Of a stretch of 64,000 bases of DNA, positions 38,279-50,632 are shown piece by piece. The position numbers were made by a program, and so were the translations under genes. The notes beneath the pieces are model-generated. The model was not told where the DNA came from. It was given only the letters and a program-made list of their open reading frames with translations, and made no database searches. The stretch is taken from NCBI GenBank assembly GCA_034008185.1, contig CM067084.1, positions 61,456,599 through 61,520,598 on the forward strand, read 5' to 3'. The stretch comes from Gorsachius magnificus (taxonomy: Eukaryota > Chordata > Aves > Pelecaniformes > Ardeidae). How positions within the stretch are numbered: position 1 is the stretch's first letter; each line of letters begins with the position of its first letter.

Positions 38279-40720
38279 GATAGATTATTGAAAAGGGGGA
38301 CCAGAGTAAATATGTGCAGGGTGAAGATACTATTATTAAAGGACAACAATACATGTCCTCCTTGCATCATAGCCTCAAGATAAAGCACATATATAGGACA
38401 GCAAGGAAAGTACTTCTGTTGCAGTATCCTCATCTTAACTCAGAGTCCCAGTGGCACATTTCAGTACATGATATTGGCTGTGTTGGTGCTAGTCCACTGT
38501 GATTGACACTGGTTACCCTGTACAGGATGACTATGTACTTATGAAATGTGTGTTTTGTTAGTCCCAATGATAGCATTAGGACTTTTCTATCTGAACTGTT
38601 AGTTCAGATGTAACCCTTGAAATTTGGTTCTTTCCTTAGATGTACTTTCTGTTGAACAAAATGCTTCTTGGTTTTTTTTTTTGTCTTTAATCCCCACTCA
38701 CATGGCAATTTCAGCTAAATATGTTTCACCTAGATCTGCTTATCTGCACCTCAAGTCCTGGCAGGTATTTTATTACTTGACTAAAGAGATCTGATCTTCA
38801 GATTTTAAAGCTGTTTTTTTGATATTTAAATGTCTGCATGTGAGCAATTTATTTCAAGGTACAGACTTCTCTGCTGGTAGTCCTGTGCCCTTGGCAAATT
38901 AACAGATTGGTGATAAAACTTTTAAATTTTCAGTGGGGTTTTTAATATTCCTTTAGATTTTCCACTATTTACCTAAAATAGGATTTTCTTGCTTAAGAAA
39001 TGATAAATAGGATACTATACCTTGTACAAGTGTGGCAGGTGTTTGTTACAGCCTCTGAGAAATGACATTTCTCAAAATAACTATAAATTAGATTAATATC
39101 ACTAATTATTTTAGTAAATCAAACCCTTCAACATTCAGAATCTTTTTTTAACTATTGGCCATGTCACTAAGAATTGCAATATTGCTGTCAAATATTTTAT
39201 TTTAGACTTGTCAATAACCTCTCTTTTTTTGTTTTTTTATTAAATTGAGTGTTTTTTAAGTACAGTACTGGAATATTCCTCCTATGACAAAAACAATGGC
39301 TCCTAATATAGGCTAGGCAGATGTTTATTCAAGGGGAAAAGAATAAAATGGCATTACATTTTTGGTTTCCTATAACCACAGACAGGTTATTGGTTAGAAA
39401 TTATTATTAATAACAAGGGAATTAGAGAGTGCACAAAAATATAGGCAGAAAGCAAAGGATTTCACACCTGCAGTGCATCCATGATTTATTCGGTGCAATT
39501 CTGCTTTGGAAAGGTATAATAAAAATAAAACTTCTGCTGTTTAGGTGGTTTATTTGGTTTATTTTTCTGTATGTAGAAAATGAGTTTCTTATTACTCCCT
39601 TGGCATGTGAGATGAATTGACAGTAATTTATATTATACTTCAGATATATAATGATCAGAATAGAGAGGAACAAACATAACAGAAAACTTGAAATGAACAG
39701 CATTAGTAATTCCTTGAGTTTTTAATATTGCCTCTACTATGGTATTTGATTCTGATGTTTCTGCTGATCCTTGAGACAGGGAATTTATCAGCCTGATTGT
39801 TTATTCCAAGAGATCACTGTACTCTCCTGAATTTTTTAGGGCACTGCCAAGCAAAAAATTAAAGAAACAAGATAAAACTCAAGAGTTCTGACTGATCCAG
39901 TGATACTCATTTTTCCTATACTGTGTGATTTTTTCTGTCTTACAGTTTATCCAAAAGGTGGGACTTTCAATCTTCATTTGGACTTTTGGAGCTTAAGTCA
40001 TTACAGAATCAAAGATGGTGTGTTCATCAGTCCTTTTTTTTATCTTTTCTGCCTTTTTTTAATTCCCCCACCAATTTCTACTGTTCCCACAAGATGACAA
40101 AGCAATACAGCAAAAGATCTATTCTTTTAATTTAGATCAAATTTTATAATCTCAGACATGTAATTTGAAGATAATAATTCTGTAATCATAGAATGGTTTG
40201 GGTTAGAAGGGACCTTTAAAGATCATCTAGTTCCAACCACCCTGCCATGGGCAGGGATACCATTCCCTAGATTAGGTTGCTTTCCATTCAGCCTGACCTT
40301 GTACACTTCCAGTGATGAGCCATCCTCAGCTTCTCTGGGTAACTTGTTCCAGTATCTCAACACCCTCACTGTGAAGAATTTCTTATATACAATCTAAATC
40401 TGCCCTCTTTTAGTTTAAAACAGTTACCCCTTTTCCTATCACTTCAGGCCCTGTTAAAAAATTTCTCTCCATCTTTCTTGTAAGCAGTAAGGTATCCCTG
40501 GAGCCTTCTCTTCTCCAGGCTGAACAACCCCAACTCTCTCAGCCTTTCTACATAGGAGAGGTGTCCCAGCCCTTTGATCATTTTTGCATCCCAAACAGGT
40601 TGTTGTGGTTTAACCTGGCAGGCAGCTGAACACCACACAGCCATTTGCTCATTTCCCCGCTTCCCCAGTGGGATGAGTGAGAGAATAGGAAAAAAGTAAA
40701 ACCTGTCAATTTAGATAGAG

Positions 40721-40726
40721 TTTATT
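40721..40726 (-). terminator. Poly(A) signal of the nested LTR
   Basis: AATAAA on the minus strand, in the position where the sister LTR carries ATTAAA. Confidence 0.55.
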
Positions 40727-40887
40727 ATTCTTTTCCTCTGCTGTTTTATTAATAGTAATAGTAATAATGACAATTATTTTAGAATATACAAAACAAGTGA
40801 TGCACAATGTAATTGCTCACCACCTGCTGACAAATGCCCAGCCTATCCCCAAGCAGCGACCACTGCTCCCTGGCCAACTCCCCCCAG

Positions 40888-40895
40888 TTTATATA
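40888..40895 (-). promoter_or_regulatory. TATA box of the nested LTR
   Basis: On the minus strand this reads TATATAAA followed by actggggg. It is intact here, whereas the sister LTR at 59 kb has lost it (aacaaaataatgg at the corresponding place). Confidence 0.6.
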
Positions 40896-42800
40896 TTGAA
40901 CATGATGTCACATGGTCTGGAATACCCCTTTGGCCAGTTGGGGTCAGCTGTCCTGGCTGTGCCCCCTCCCAGCTTCTTGTGCACCTGGCAGAGCAGGGGA
41001 AGCTGAAAAGTCCTTGACTGGTGTAAGCCCTGCTTAGCAACAACTAAACCATCAGTGTGTTATCAATATTCTTCTCATACTAAATCCAAAATACAGCACT
41101 ATGTCAGCTACTGGGAAGAAAATTAACTCTGTCCTAGCTGAAACCAGGACACAGCTCTGTGCATTTCTTACACTGAGGACTTCAGAGCTGGATGCGGTAC
41201 TCCAGGTGGGGTCTCATGAGAGCAAAGCAGAGGGGGAGAATCGCCTCCCTTGGTCATGCTACCTTTTATGCAGCCCAGGATACTATTAGTTTTCTGTGCT
41301 CCAAGCACACGTTGTCAGCTCATATCTAAATACTTTATCTACTTTAAACTGATCATAAAATCTGAAATGATCATATGAGCTTATAGTTAATATAGTTTCT
41401 TACATTATCTGCCTTCATAGTTCTTTGATACAAAATTGATTGCTTTACTATGTTTCCTGGTAAAATAGCTGGAAGGAAGTTTTGTGAAATCTAAGTTGGT
41501 TTGATTTAGTATTAAACTAAAACATTCAAGTTCAATCATCAAATTTCTATGTCCAAAATGTCATAAACTTAAGTTTTGGGAGAGATCTGTGTAATCTTCA
41601 AGCTCTTTTAAAATTACACATTTAATAAACAGTAAGGTTAAAAGTACTATCTCCAAGTAAAATAGAGTAAAATGAAAGACATGGCTGTGGAAAAGAATGA
41701 AAATTAACTTTAAAAATTCTGGATCTGTTGTATTCTTAGTTGTGTTTGTGTGAACATAAAGTAGTTCCAATGATATTAAATTGGTTATTTCATAGTAATT
41801 CTCTGAAAACAGAAAGTATTACTTTTTGAATATGAATATGAAGTTTTCTTCTGTACATCTTTCCTCCCAACTGCAATGCACATTCCTCTTTAAAGAAATT
41901 CAGCTTGTCAATAAATGGATCTGAAAATCATTGGTATTAGTTGCCAGCAGTCTCAACTCACAATATAGTTATGCTTTCCTTGGCTTTCTCCTTGGTGACA
42001 TGACTCCCTAGAGTATTGTCCTACTACCTCCTGCTACATACTCCCTCTTTCTCCCAAAAGACAAATTGTGAAACTAAAGAAAAAAAGTCAGGCTGGCTAC
42101 AGAATCACTAGGTCTTCAGGGAATCCTCCCTGAAGTAATGTGTTCCCTTAAGATTCATTCAGCAGACTCTGTCTGCCTGCTCCCTCCATCACTCTCTGAA
42201 GAAATAACGCTGCAACTACAAGTTATAACATGGAAGGACAGCATCAGAATAGTGAAAGAAAAGTACAGACTTCCAAGCAAAGTAGGAACCTGAATTGGTT
42301 CCTAAGGCATTGCTTGGGCTTTTTAGGAATCGGTTTCATCTTGTCTGAGTACCAAGTTCAGACAAATGTGATGAAGTTAGAGAACCAGACTATCACAACA
42401 GCAAACATATTTAAAGGTCTTTTAGGTAGATTTTTTTTCTTCCCGTCTTACAGGCAGTATTCAGCTCTGTAAGTAGTCCCATTATTTAAATAAGAGTATT
42501 CAAACACTTTTTATGAATACTAGTGACAGAATCTTGACCTTTGAGAGGACTTGAATGAAAATATTATTTTTATTGTTAAGATCTGGATGTTCATTTTCTT
42601 GCCTGTAATTATCGAGGGTACTGTACTTGTGTAAGGCTTTGTACCTATAGATAAAGAAATTTCATATTTTATAGAATATCTGTGTCTATACTGAGACACA
42701 TATATACCATTAGGGAACAAGAGATATTTGAGATAAAAATGACAGATCACTTGCAATCTCTGTCAGTTTTTACATGTCTTTTTAAAATAAATCTTATCTT

Positions 42801-42826
42801 TTTTATTTATTTATTATTATTATTAT
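42801..42826. repeat. TTTA/TTA simple repeat
   Basis: A short run of TTTA units passing into TTA units. Confidence 0.85.
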
Positions 42827-44498
42827 CATAGGCATAGATACCTGAAAATAGACTTGATATAATTAAAAAGGGAAGATTTGCATCAATTTGTAATAAGCTT
42901 CCCTACATTTACATGTACTGTACCTCTTGAAATTATGAAAAGCAGGTATCTGTTGCCAATGTAAATTTGGAAGCAAGAATCAACATTTCTCATTTTCAGC
43001 AACTGCATTATCTGTCCACTCAAAAAAATGTAATAGAAGAAAATAAAACTGTATAACATGTATGCATGCAACTGACACAATGTTGAGGCCTTTAAATAGC
43101 TTTAACTCCCTGAAAGGAATGCAAGTGTACTAGGTACCTAAAGGATTATACTCTATAGACAGTCATGCTTTGTAATTTCATTAAAGACAGGATTATGTTA
43201 CCTGTTTATATTTCAAATTCAACTCTAAAATAAAAATTCAAGATCCATCTATTTGGGAAAATTTCAAAAGGACAGTGTTTATTAAAAAATGTCAGTTGCC
43301 CTTTAATCCACAGGCAAGAAATTCTACACTAGAGGATACAGCAACTGTTAATTCAGCATGTTCTTGCTGCTGATATGATTCTAATCCAGCAGAATATTAA
43401 ATGAAATCATGAAGTAATGGAAAGGATGAGCATGTTAAAAGGGCTGAGGCAGAGACCAAGAGAGACTGATGATGCAATTACCCTTCTTCTAGGCTGTGCA
43501 GTACTAATGTGATAAGGGCCTGCATAGTTCAACAGTAAGGATGAAGAGGCTAACAATAATCCGCAATTTAAAGTAGGTTTTCTTTGTGCTAGTAAAATAC
43601 CCTGCATCTCATTGATTAGAATGCCAAGAAAGTTCTACATTGTGTCATGCTATTTGCAAAAGAAAATGCTAAAAGAGAGGTATTCAAATACTATTTAATG
43701 AGAACTGAGAAAGCTAAAGAATGGAGGAAGAAAGAATTGAGCAAATGTTAAGTTTAAGACCACGAATACATTACTAACAACAATAAGGTACTGAATATTT
43801 ATAGAAGCAGTAGATTAGTAAAGCTCCCTGAAAATTCCCCCATTGTTCTAAATTCACATTTAGAACCTGCCCTGCTCTCTAATAATATTTGACTTTGTGA
43901 GTATTTTTCATGTAAGAGGTAATGCCACCAGATTGACCATTCACTTACTGTGCCTTTTATAATCTGTTATGATTTGTAAAACTGAAGCCTCTTTTTAAGC
44001 TGAGCCAGAATGCACAGTGCTGGCTGACTAGTGAGATTAATATAGCTTGAATTACATTTTTCCTAATTTATTTCAATGAAACTGAGTGCAGAGTCAAATT
44101 CATAGTCCTTGCTACAAAGTAAACTTGGCCATATGTCATATAAGGCTCTTACAGTCATTGTAAAGCAGTTAAGGAATCAGAATTAGTCTTTTGCATGAAA
44201 GGCTATATTACACCATAAACAACTAGCAGCTATACTCTTCGTAATTCTAATGCAAAGAACTTAATCAGTTTGTTATTCTTTTATACAATAAAACTTGGAG
44301 AGGTTTTCATTATTTTAAGCAAAGTTCAATGAATAGGTTGTGTGTTTCTTTCTAAAGTTGGTGTTATCATGGCTTGATTTATTGATGCATCAGTCTTCAA
44401 ATTCCACATTAATTAAATATTTAATACACTGTTGTCACCGATCTTCTGGTAAAATATGTCATGATATTTTTGGATGAGATTTTTTGAAGGACCTGCAG

Positions 44499-44597
44499 TT
44501 CATTTTAGAGTGAGAAGAGAATTTGTCTTACAAGAGGATCAAATTGAAGACTCTGAAGACCATCATGATCATCTGCTTTTTGCTCCTGGGTTTACTG
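44499..44597 (+). other. Candidate coding exon, product unknown
   Basis: An open frame from an ATG at 44474 runs to a strong donor, ACTG|GTAAGTAT, with the exon ending at 44597. A possible acceptor is ctgcag at 44493-44498, though its pyrimidine tract is weak. The reading HFRVRREFVLQEDQIEDS continues with an acidic/His cluster and LLFAPGFTG. It has the charged, non-repetitive composition of real protein, unlike most AT-rich chance frames here. If real it would end in phase 1. I cannot match it to a known protein family. Codons after the donor drift into hydrophobic low-information sequence, as expected past an exon end. It remains an inference. Confidence 0.25.
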
Positions 44598-46744
44598 GTA
44601 AGTATAACAGTCTTGCTTATCTCTGTATAATGACTCCTGGTTTCTTATATTCATTACATTTTATGGGAAAAGATTTTTTGGACTGGGAAAACATGATATT
44701 TCAAAATATGTACTACTGAAATTTAATACCGTAATATTGTGTAAGAATGCAAGATGCAAGAGGCATCTTAACCTTTCATGTTTATGTAGCTTCCTGTAAA
44801 GCATATTTACAGTTTTAATTGACTGAAGATTATTACCTCCTGATATCTCTTTGGCAGTCTAGAACTGGGTTTGGTCTTATTCCAGTTTCAATATTTATTT
44901 ACACTTCTTTCTTCACAGCTGGGAACTGTACGTATTGATCGAGTGCTTTGGGCAATTTCCCCCATGAAACAGGAAACAGAGTCCAAGACATAAATAAGTC
45001 TTTGCCTGAAAATATACCAGACTCTAGCCACATCACCAACAATTTGAAGAAAAAAATGAAAATTTGTGGGGAGGGAACTTCCATGTGCCCAGAACATTAA
45101 CAAATTCTGTGGATCAAAGCTGGAAAGCTCCCAGAAAAAAACCCCAAAGGACCTAAGATCAGAGCACACCTCTAGTATGTTACAGGAACATAGCTTACAT
45201 GGTTGGGAGAGATCTGGGAAAGAAAAAGAGAAAAGGTTTAAGCATGCAACATGTGTTGACTAATGCAGCAAGCAGTTTCTGCTGGTCAAGAGATGAGCAT
45301 CATTTGGATATACTGAAGTGAAGAAATCATGCTTGTACAGGAATACTAGGGACAGAATCCATGTTCCCCACAAAGAAAGGGACATACGGGCTTTTCCAGA
45401 GGAACATTCTGTGCTTTTTATATTGCTTGATTGTTGGGATTTTTCTATTTTCAGCAGTCATCACCATGGTTGGGAAGTAGCTAAAAAATCAGAGGGTAAC
45501 ATAATCTCTAGTTCATGGTCTTGTTTAGTAGGCCCTACTACTCCATACAGCTGGGAAAGTCACACTAGGCTGTCTAGAGGGAGTAGATCATGGAGGACTA
45601 GAGGGCTTAGAGGATGGTATTGCTCACCTCAGAGATAAACAGACCTGAAAGGTAGATACTTTTCCCTAACATCATTGCAGATCAAGTGATAGTTTACAAA
45701 CTTCACAGAGCAATGGTGATCCTCTCCAATGCCACAGTGAAACTTTTAAAGGTCTTTTGCTCACCCAAGAGAGCAGGCATCAGTTCTTTACACAGGCTTT
45801 CACATGCAAGACTACTTATCCTTAATTTACTGACCTTTCAGATGCTCAGTAGATGCCTACGAATGTTAATTCAATTAGGAGTTTCAGTGTTTAGGAAGAC
45901 TAGTTCAAGCCCATGTTTCGGGGCCCATGGTCATTTACAAAATAAATATAAGGTCTAAACAAGAAATGATAAAATTATCCAAATGGCTACTTTCTGTATG
46001 TGCAGTCACTATGACAACCTGGCCTCTTTGTCCATGGTCCTCCTGAGGTCATTAGTTTCCTTTATTAAAAAACCTTTTTACAGAACTTAGATGAAGGCAG
46101 ATGTGCTCGCTTTTGCTTCTTTAATTAAAGTAACTATTTCAAAGCTGAACACATGCATTGAACCCTCTTTTATATCATTTCCTAATTTTCTTTAATTTTA
46201 CTAAAAAAAATTATTGAACATAAATTGTAGTTATCTAACCCCTACATTTATATGAGACAGGAAAAAAAAAAAAGAAAAAAAAAATATTCTACTCTATGTC
46301 ACATTCTTCCCCATTTTTATATGTAGGGCTCTTCTGCAAAATCAGGCTGAAATACAAACATTTATGCCAAGTATGCCAAGGTTGGAGCCTACAGGAATGA
46401 TAAAATCCCACCAACAGGTGCTCATCTCCTTCTGTCAAATCAGTTAGCTGAAGAGGAGAAAGCGGAACAGTCTTAACTCTGGACCAGCTAACACCTGGGA
46501 GAAATGGGATAGGTAACAGCTACCACATAGGCTGGACCTCTCCACTTCCTTTACTAACTAGGATGAAGAAAGATTCAATGAATCCAAGCTCTACAGAGCA
46601 TTTTGCAGATCTCACTGCTTTAAAAGATAAGGTAAATGTCCCTGCAGCTTGATCATTGTCAGAATTAAATGAATGTAAAGAGGTGTTTCCTTTGTACAAA
46701 GAGCAAAAAGGAGCGGGTGAATTGTCCCAACTCTGGGCACTTAC

Positions 46745-46776
46745 CTAGAGCCTTCCAGTGTGGTCACAATTTAAAT
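46745..46776 (-). other. Candidate 32-nt exon, probably noncoding
   Basis: On the minus strand a very good acceptor (pyrimidine-rich actccaactgttctgtttcag) is followed 32 nt later by a very good donor (CTCTAG|GTAAGTGCC). Two frames are stopped internally and the third ends on TAG, so if spliced it would belong to an untranslated or long noncoding RNA. Chance pairing of two good sites is possible. Confidence 0.2.
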
Positions 46777-47796
46777 CTGAAACAGAACAGTTGGAGTGAG
46801 ATGGTTGTGTTGAAGTCCGTTGTTTATTCCTGTTGGATGATGGTTTAGAGAAAAAATGTTGTTTCTAAAATCTTTCCAAATAGCAGATCTTAGGAATATG
46901 AACAACAGTCAATGCCGTATGAGTTGAAGCAAGAACAGAAGGCAATCCCTGAGGTAACTACCAAAGACAGTAGAATTACAGTATCAGCAGAGATGGCAAT
47001 ATAGGCACAAAACCTATGTATCCATTCTCTTTTCCTGCTGTTGCAGTGTCTTGCCTTTCCTTAAATCATTTTGAGTATTGTTGTACTATTTTGTTGACAA
47101 ACTCCTATGCTTCTTTTCTGGGTTAAAACTGTACTTGAACCGCACTATATTGAGGCATACTAATGTCTAAGTCAAAGAATTAATTTATTTGGGTATGAAA
47201 GCTATCAAGGAGAACTGTGTATATTCTCAAACAATGGCACTTAATGCATCACTGGGACTGAGATACATCCAGGTCTAAGATCTGAATTAGCTGGAACTGA
47301 AGGATGTGACCTGGAATAAACTTTTTTGATATGTAAGTATTCACACCAGGACAGAAAGTCAAGCATATCGTACAGCTACAACAACTTTTTTTTCTGTAGA
47401 TGCTACTCATTATTTAAACTGTTTGCATATGTTTATCTAAGAGAGCTGTGATACAAAGTAGCAGACGATTTACACCATGAATTATGACTTCCTTATGAAG
47501 TTCTTTTTAGGTTAACATAAGCAAGCTAAGGGCAGAACAAAACAGTTACTGCAACAGCTTATCCCAGCATAAGTAAGCCATAAAAATACTAGAATAATAT
47601 GTTAACAAAGAAATCCATCTATTCCTGAAGTCACTTATTTTTTTATCAATGGTTACACTAAAGTAATAGCAGTTTTCCAATAATTCATTGCTCTATACTC
47701 AAAGGAATATCATACCATTGGAACAGATCGTGTTCTACATGCCCCACAATACAGAAGTGATTTTACTTTGTTAGTTTAGTTTCCATCCTGAAAATT

Positions 47797-47808
47797 GGGG
47801 GGGGGGGG
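47797..47808. repeat. G12 homopolymer
   Basis: Twelve consecutive G bases in AT-rich surroundings. A likely site of length variation or sequencing error. Confidence 0.85.
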
Positions 47809-49189
47809 ATTTATTATTATATAAGCATTATCTAAAGGACAAAACACAGATGTTTGATTATTTTAATTTTTTTTACATCATTTAAAACCGTAAATTTGGC
47901 TTTATTAAATCCATCAATAACCTAGTAATTTTACTTTACATGAAAAAAATCCTGAACTGTAACAATTGTGGTTTTTTTTTTTCCTCAAAAAATTAAAAAT
48001 AGCATGTATCAATAACAACAGAAATGCCAGTTCTGCCAGAAGAAAAACAAATATCAGAGGCAGCAGTGACTGCTGTGGGCTGAAGTGACTAACACAGCTA
48101 GTAAACTGTTGTTGTCTGGAGGACTTGCATTTAGGGGCCTGGCAACCAGTGTTGCAGTCTGGACAGGTAACTGGACCAAACGTTTCCAATCCAAGGATCT
48201 AAAGGTGAACTAACAATTCACGCGTATGTGCACACATCTGTGTGTTTGTCAGTCATCAATATAACATGTTGAAGGAAAGGTAACTACCCTTTATTACTGG
48301 CTATGGTAGAGAAAAACATAATAGGAACATAAGAACTTCTCTGTCATGCTCCCAAACCCAAAAAGCAGCTGCTATCAGCATCAAAAATGGCTACTACAAC
48401 TTGTAAAAGTTGCAGTACCTTCACACTTGTCTCACTTAGCAATTTAGGTTTCTTTATTTATTTATTGCTATCTGCCCAGGCCCTAGGCAGTACACAACGT
48501 GCATCTTCCTGAAGACATAGGCATACACAGTAAATCTGGTATATTATTTTCTCTAAATAAAATCAACAGAGCCAGAAGAAACAATAAAACAGGAGACAGA
48601 AAAAGAGTTGCAGGGAAAGAGCAGGCAGAAAAAATTAAACAAGGTTCCAGAGCTGTAGTGGAAGAATCAAAATGGGTTTGAAAAATGATTGACAAACACT
48701 ACAAAAGATTTGATGCAAAGAAAATGTAATTACTGCATTCGTCTAAATAATTAGACTAATTCCCTCTCAAAAATAAATATTCATGTAGTTAATCTCCATA
48801 GTGAGAATCTCATATGATGTATGTAGGTCTGATACAATGTGGAAGGGTAACAAAAATATGCTTAGATGATAGATTGTAGAGGTCAGTTTCTGATACACTT
48901 ATGTTGAAAAACAGGTGTCTGACTCCTACTGATTTTAGTGTAATTGCTCCTGGAATAAATTTCTGTTCCACACCAGAATCTTAATCTTTATACCAAACTA
49001 GTATATTAGTTTATGTAAACATATAGTTACTCAGAATACCTCCCAATGGAGTTCATGGAATATATTTGATTATTGGTGGACATAATATTCATTCTACCTG
49101 CTCCTCTGCAATTAACCTACGGACCTGATCTGTAAAGCTATTTGTTCATCAAGATGTATTTATATTGACACTTCCATGTTTTTTTACAG

Positions 49190-49251
49190 GGACCTGAACA
49201 ATTGAAAAGGATGTGCTTTTTATTTTTACCAGTCAGAGTTCATGAGATAAA
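49190..49251 (+). other. Candidate 62-nt exon, product unknown
   Basis: The acceptor cttccatgtttttttacag (AG at 49188-49189) is strong, and the donor ATAAA|GTAAGTTG (GT at 49252-49253) matches the consensus downstream of the cut. One frame is open throughout, reading GPEQLKRMCFLFLPVRVHEI; the other two hit stops early. That frame requires entry in phase 0, so it would not join directly to the candidate exon ending at 44597 (phase 1). Unassigned to any family. Confidence 0.18.
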
Positions 49252-50449
49252 GTAAGTTGATTAAACATACTCAGGAAATACGTGATTTATGAAACTGCAC
49301 ATGAACAAGGCGGGCACTTGGTGTACAATGTTGTACCAGCAATTTGTACACTGGGATGCCATAACACTTACCTGTTTGCCATATTGGCTTTTAAAGTATG
49401 TGTATATATAACAATATTGAGTGTGAGGGTCAAATTCATCCCTTGTATCCTTTCAAGATTTAGATACTTGACCTACTGCCACAAGTCATTAAGATCATTT
49501 GGATAGTGTTTGCAAGTCTAGCCAGATATAGCTATCCAAAAAATTCTAAACTGTAGCAGAATAATGAATGTGCAGTGTGCATGCTTTACTAATACAGATT
49601 TTTTCAATATGGTCTTTTATTTTTCTACAGTACAAAGCCCTCACCATTGGATGACAATTAATTCTCCCAGGTCAAGTCAACTTTACATACAAACATGCTT
49701 GTGTCTGTGTGTATATACAGAGGAAGAACAGCTATTCTTTAAACACGTTTCTTAGAAATTTTTGGACCACCTTTCAAAGAGTAAATGTTATTATAACCAT
49801 TTCAGGAAAAGTTCAGGTGGAATACAGGAATCCATTAAACACTAAAAAAAGGAAAAATCCAAATTGCCTTATTTAAATAGTGTTGTGAGGCCATCTTCTT
49901 CCTCATTTATTATCTTCTGAAGTACATTTATCACAATGTGATGAACATTTGAATACTCAACATCTTTCATAGAAATAGCTATAGCTGTACAGCCTCTTTA
50001 TTGTCAAGCTTTTTTTAACATTCTGCACTTCGCTAATTCCTTCTGATATAAAAAATATATTTGCTGTTATTATCCTCCAATTATCTTAAACACTCATTTA
50101 TTTTCTCCTTGTAAATTCTATCAAATAAAATAACATGAGAAAAGTAAATGTAACCAGCTAACTTAAAATCACACCAAAGCAATTCTGTCCCAAATATTTT
50201 GACTGCAAATAACATAAGAACAGAAACACAAGCAAATCAGAATAATGTATATTACTATAAATCTTAAAATAAAATGGTTTTGACAATCTAGTTCAATTTT
50301 GTTCACATGGCCAGTTAGCAATTTACCTGATAAGTTTATGTATTTGCAGATGTATTTGAACTTAATTTTCATTGAAAATAAATTACTAACTGCCAGGAAA
50401 TTGTATCAATGTATTCAGTAATCTTTTTCCACTCTGGTTCTTCTTTGGA

Positions 50450-50632
50450 TTACTTATACTGTTTAAATGAATTACTGGAATCTTGATAGTATATCTTAAA
50501 CAAACAATCATGGAAATTTCGAAGTCCATTCTTAAGTGTTTTTCTTATTATATACCAGTAAATGATGGTAGTGAGCAGAATACATGTGACTGAACAGGTG
50601 GTTATGAGGACAGAAGAAGAACCAACTGATCT
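50450..50632 (-). other. Candidate terminal coding exon with membrane-span-like segment
   Basis: On the minus strand, directly after two stop codons (50633-50638), a frame stays open until TAA at 50450-50452. It reads a Ser-rich start, then VLITTCSVTCILLTTIIYW, then a basic stop-transfer-like YIIRKTLK and a polar tail of about 27 residues ending in FKQYK. That order (Ser/Thr stalk, single span, basic flank, short tail) is typical of the last exon of a type I membrane protein. An AG at 50626-50627 could be the acceptor, giving an exon of 50450-50625, but its pyrimidine tract is poor. There is no ATG and it is under 60 codons. I cannot name the protein, and a chance hydrophobic AT-rich frame remains possible. 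Confidence 0.27.

Larger units (their letters stand above)
31984..40183. other. AT-rich noncoding stretch with small repeats
   Basis: About 8.2 kb without a recognisable gene. It holds two perfect short tandem doublets, a T25 tract, a T17 tract and an ATCT/ATGT-type patch, listed separately. Two splice-bounded segments (34008-34100, 34879-34940) are weak exon leads. Confidence 0.65.
40601..41151 (-). mobile_element. Solo LTR, minus orientation, nested in CR1
   Basis: On the plus strand it starts TGTTGTGGTTTAACC and ends GAAACCAGGACA, so in its own direction it begins TGTCCTGGTTTC. It matches the LTR at 59066-59619 nearly end to end (551 against 554 bp), and I recognise the type as an abundant LTR of bird genomes, probably ERVL-like. 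The CR1 bases flanking it form a 5-bp near-duplication, caggt (40596-40600) and cagct (41152-41156), with one mismatch. A TATA box and AATAAA signal are present on the minus strand. No internal retroviral sequence remains. It inserted after the CR1. ORFs of 66-79 codons across it are artefacts. Confidence 0.92.
40184..41325 (-). mobile_element. CR1 LINE, minus strand, interrupted by an LTR
   Basis: The left edge carries the CR1 3' tail in reverse (aatcatagaatggtttgggt, then agaagggacctttaaagatc), so the element points to the minus strand. Moving right it passes through the 3' UTR into the reverse transcriptase C-terminus. On the minus strand this reads [14 protein letters not shown], encoded at about 40490-40540. 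Similarity is broken at 40600 by an LTR and resumes at 41152 (ctctgtgcatttcttacact...aggacttcagagctggatgc). It fades near 41325. Without the LTR the CR1 part is about 590 bp, so it is 5'-truncated. In bird CR1 the sequences on the two sides of the LTR are adjacent, which supports a single interrupted element. It is not coding-competent. Confidence 0.92.

Noticed and set aside
39945..40018. Possible exon after a strong acceptor (gattttttctgtcttacag)
   Set aside because: Two frames are open and the donor (gatg|gtgtgt) is weak, so there is no basis for choosing a reading.
40444..41043. Frames of 66, 79 and 66 codons around the nested insertion
   Set aside because: One fuses LTR and CR1 sequence and the others lie in the LTR. 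All are by-products of the elements.
45318..45638. 106-codon plus-strand frame
   Set aside because: No recognisable domain, biased Ser/Arg/Trp content, no splice or promoter context. A frame of this length is expected by chance in 64 kb.
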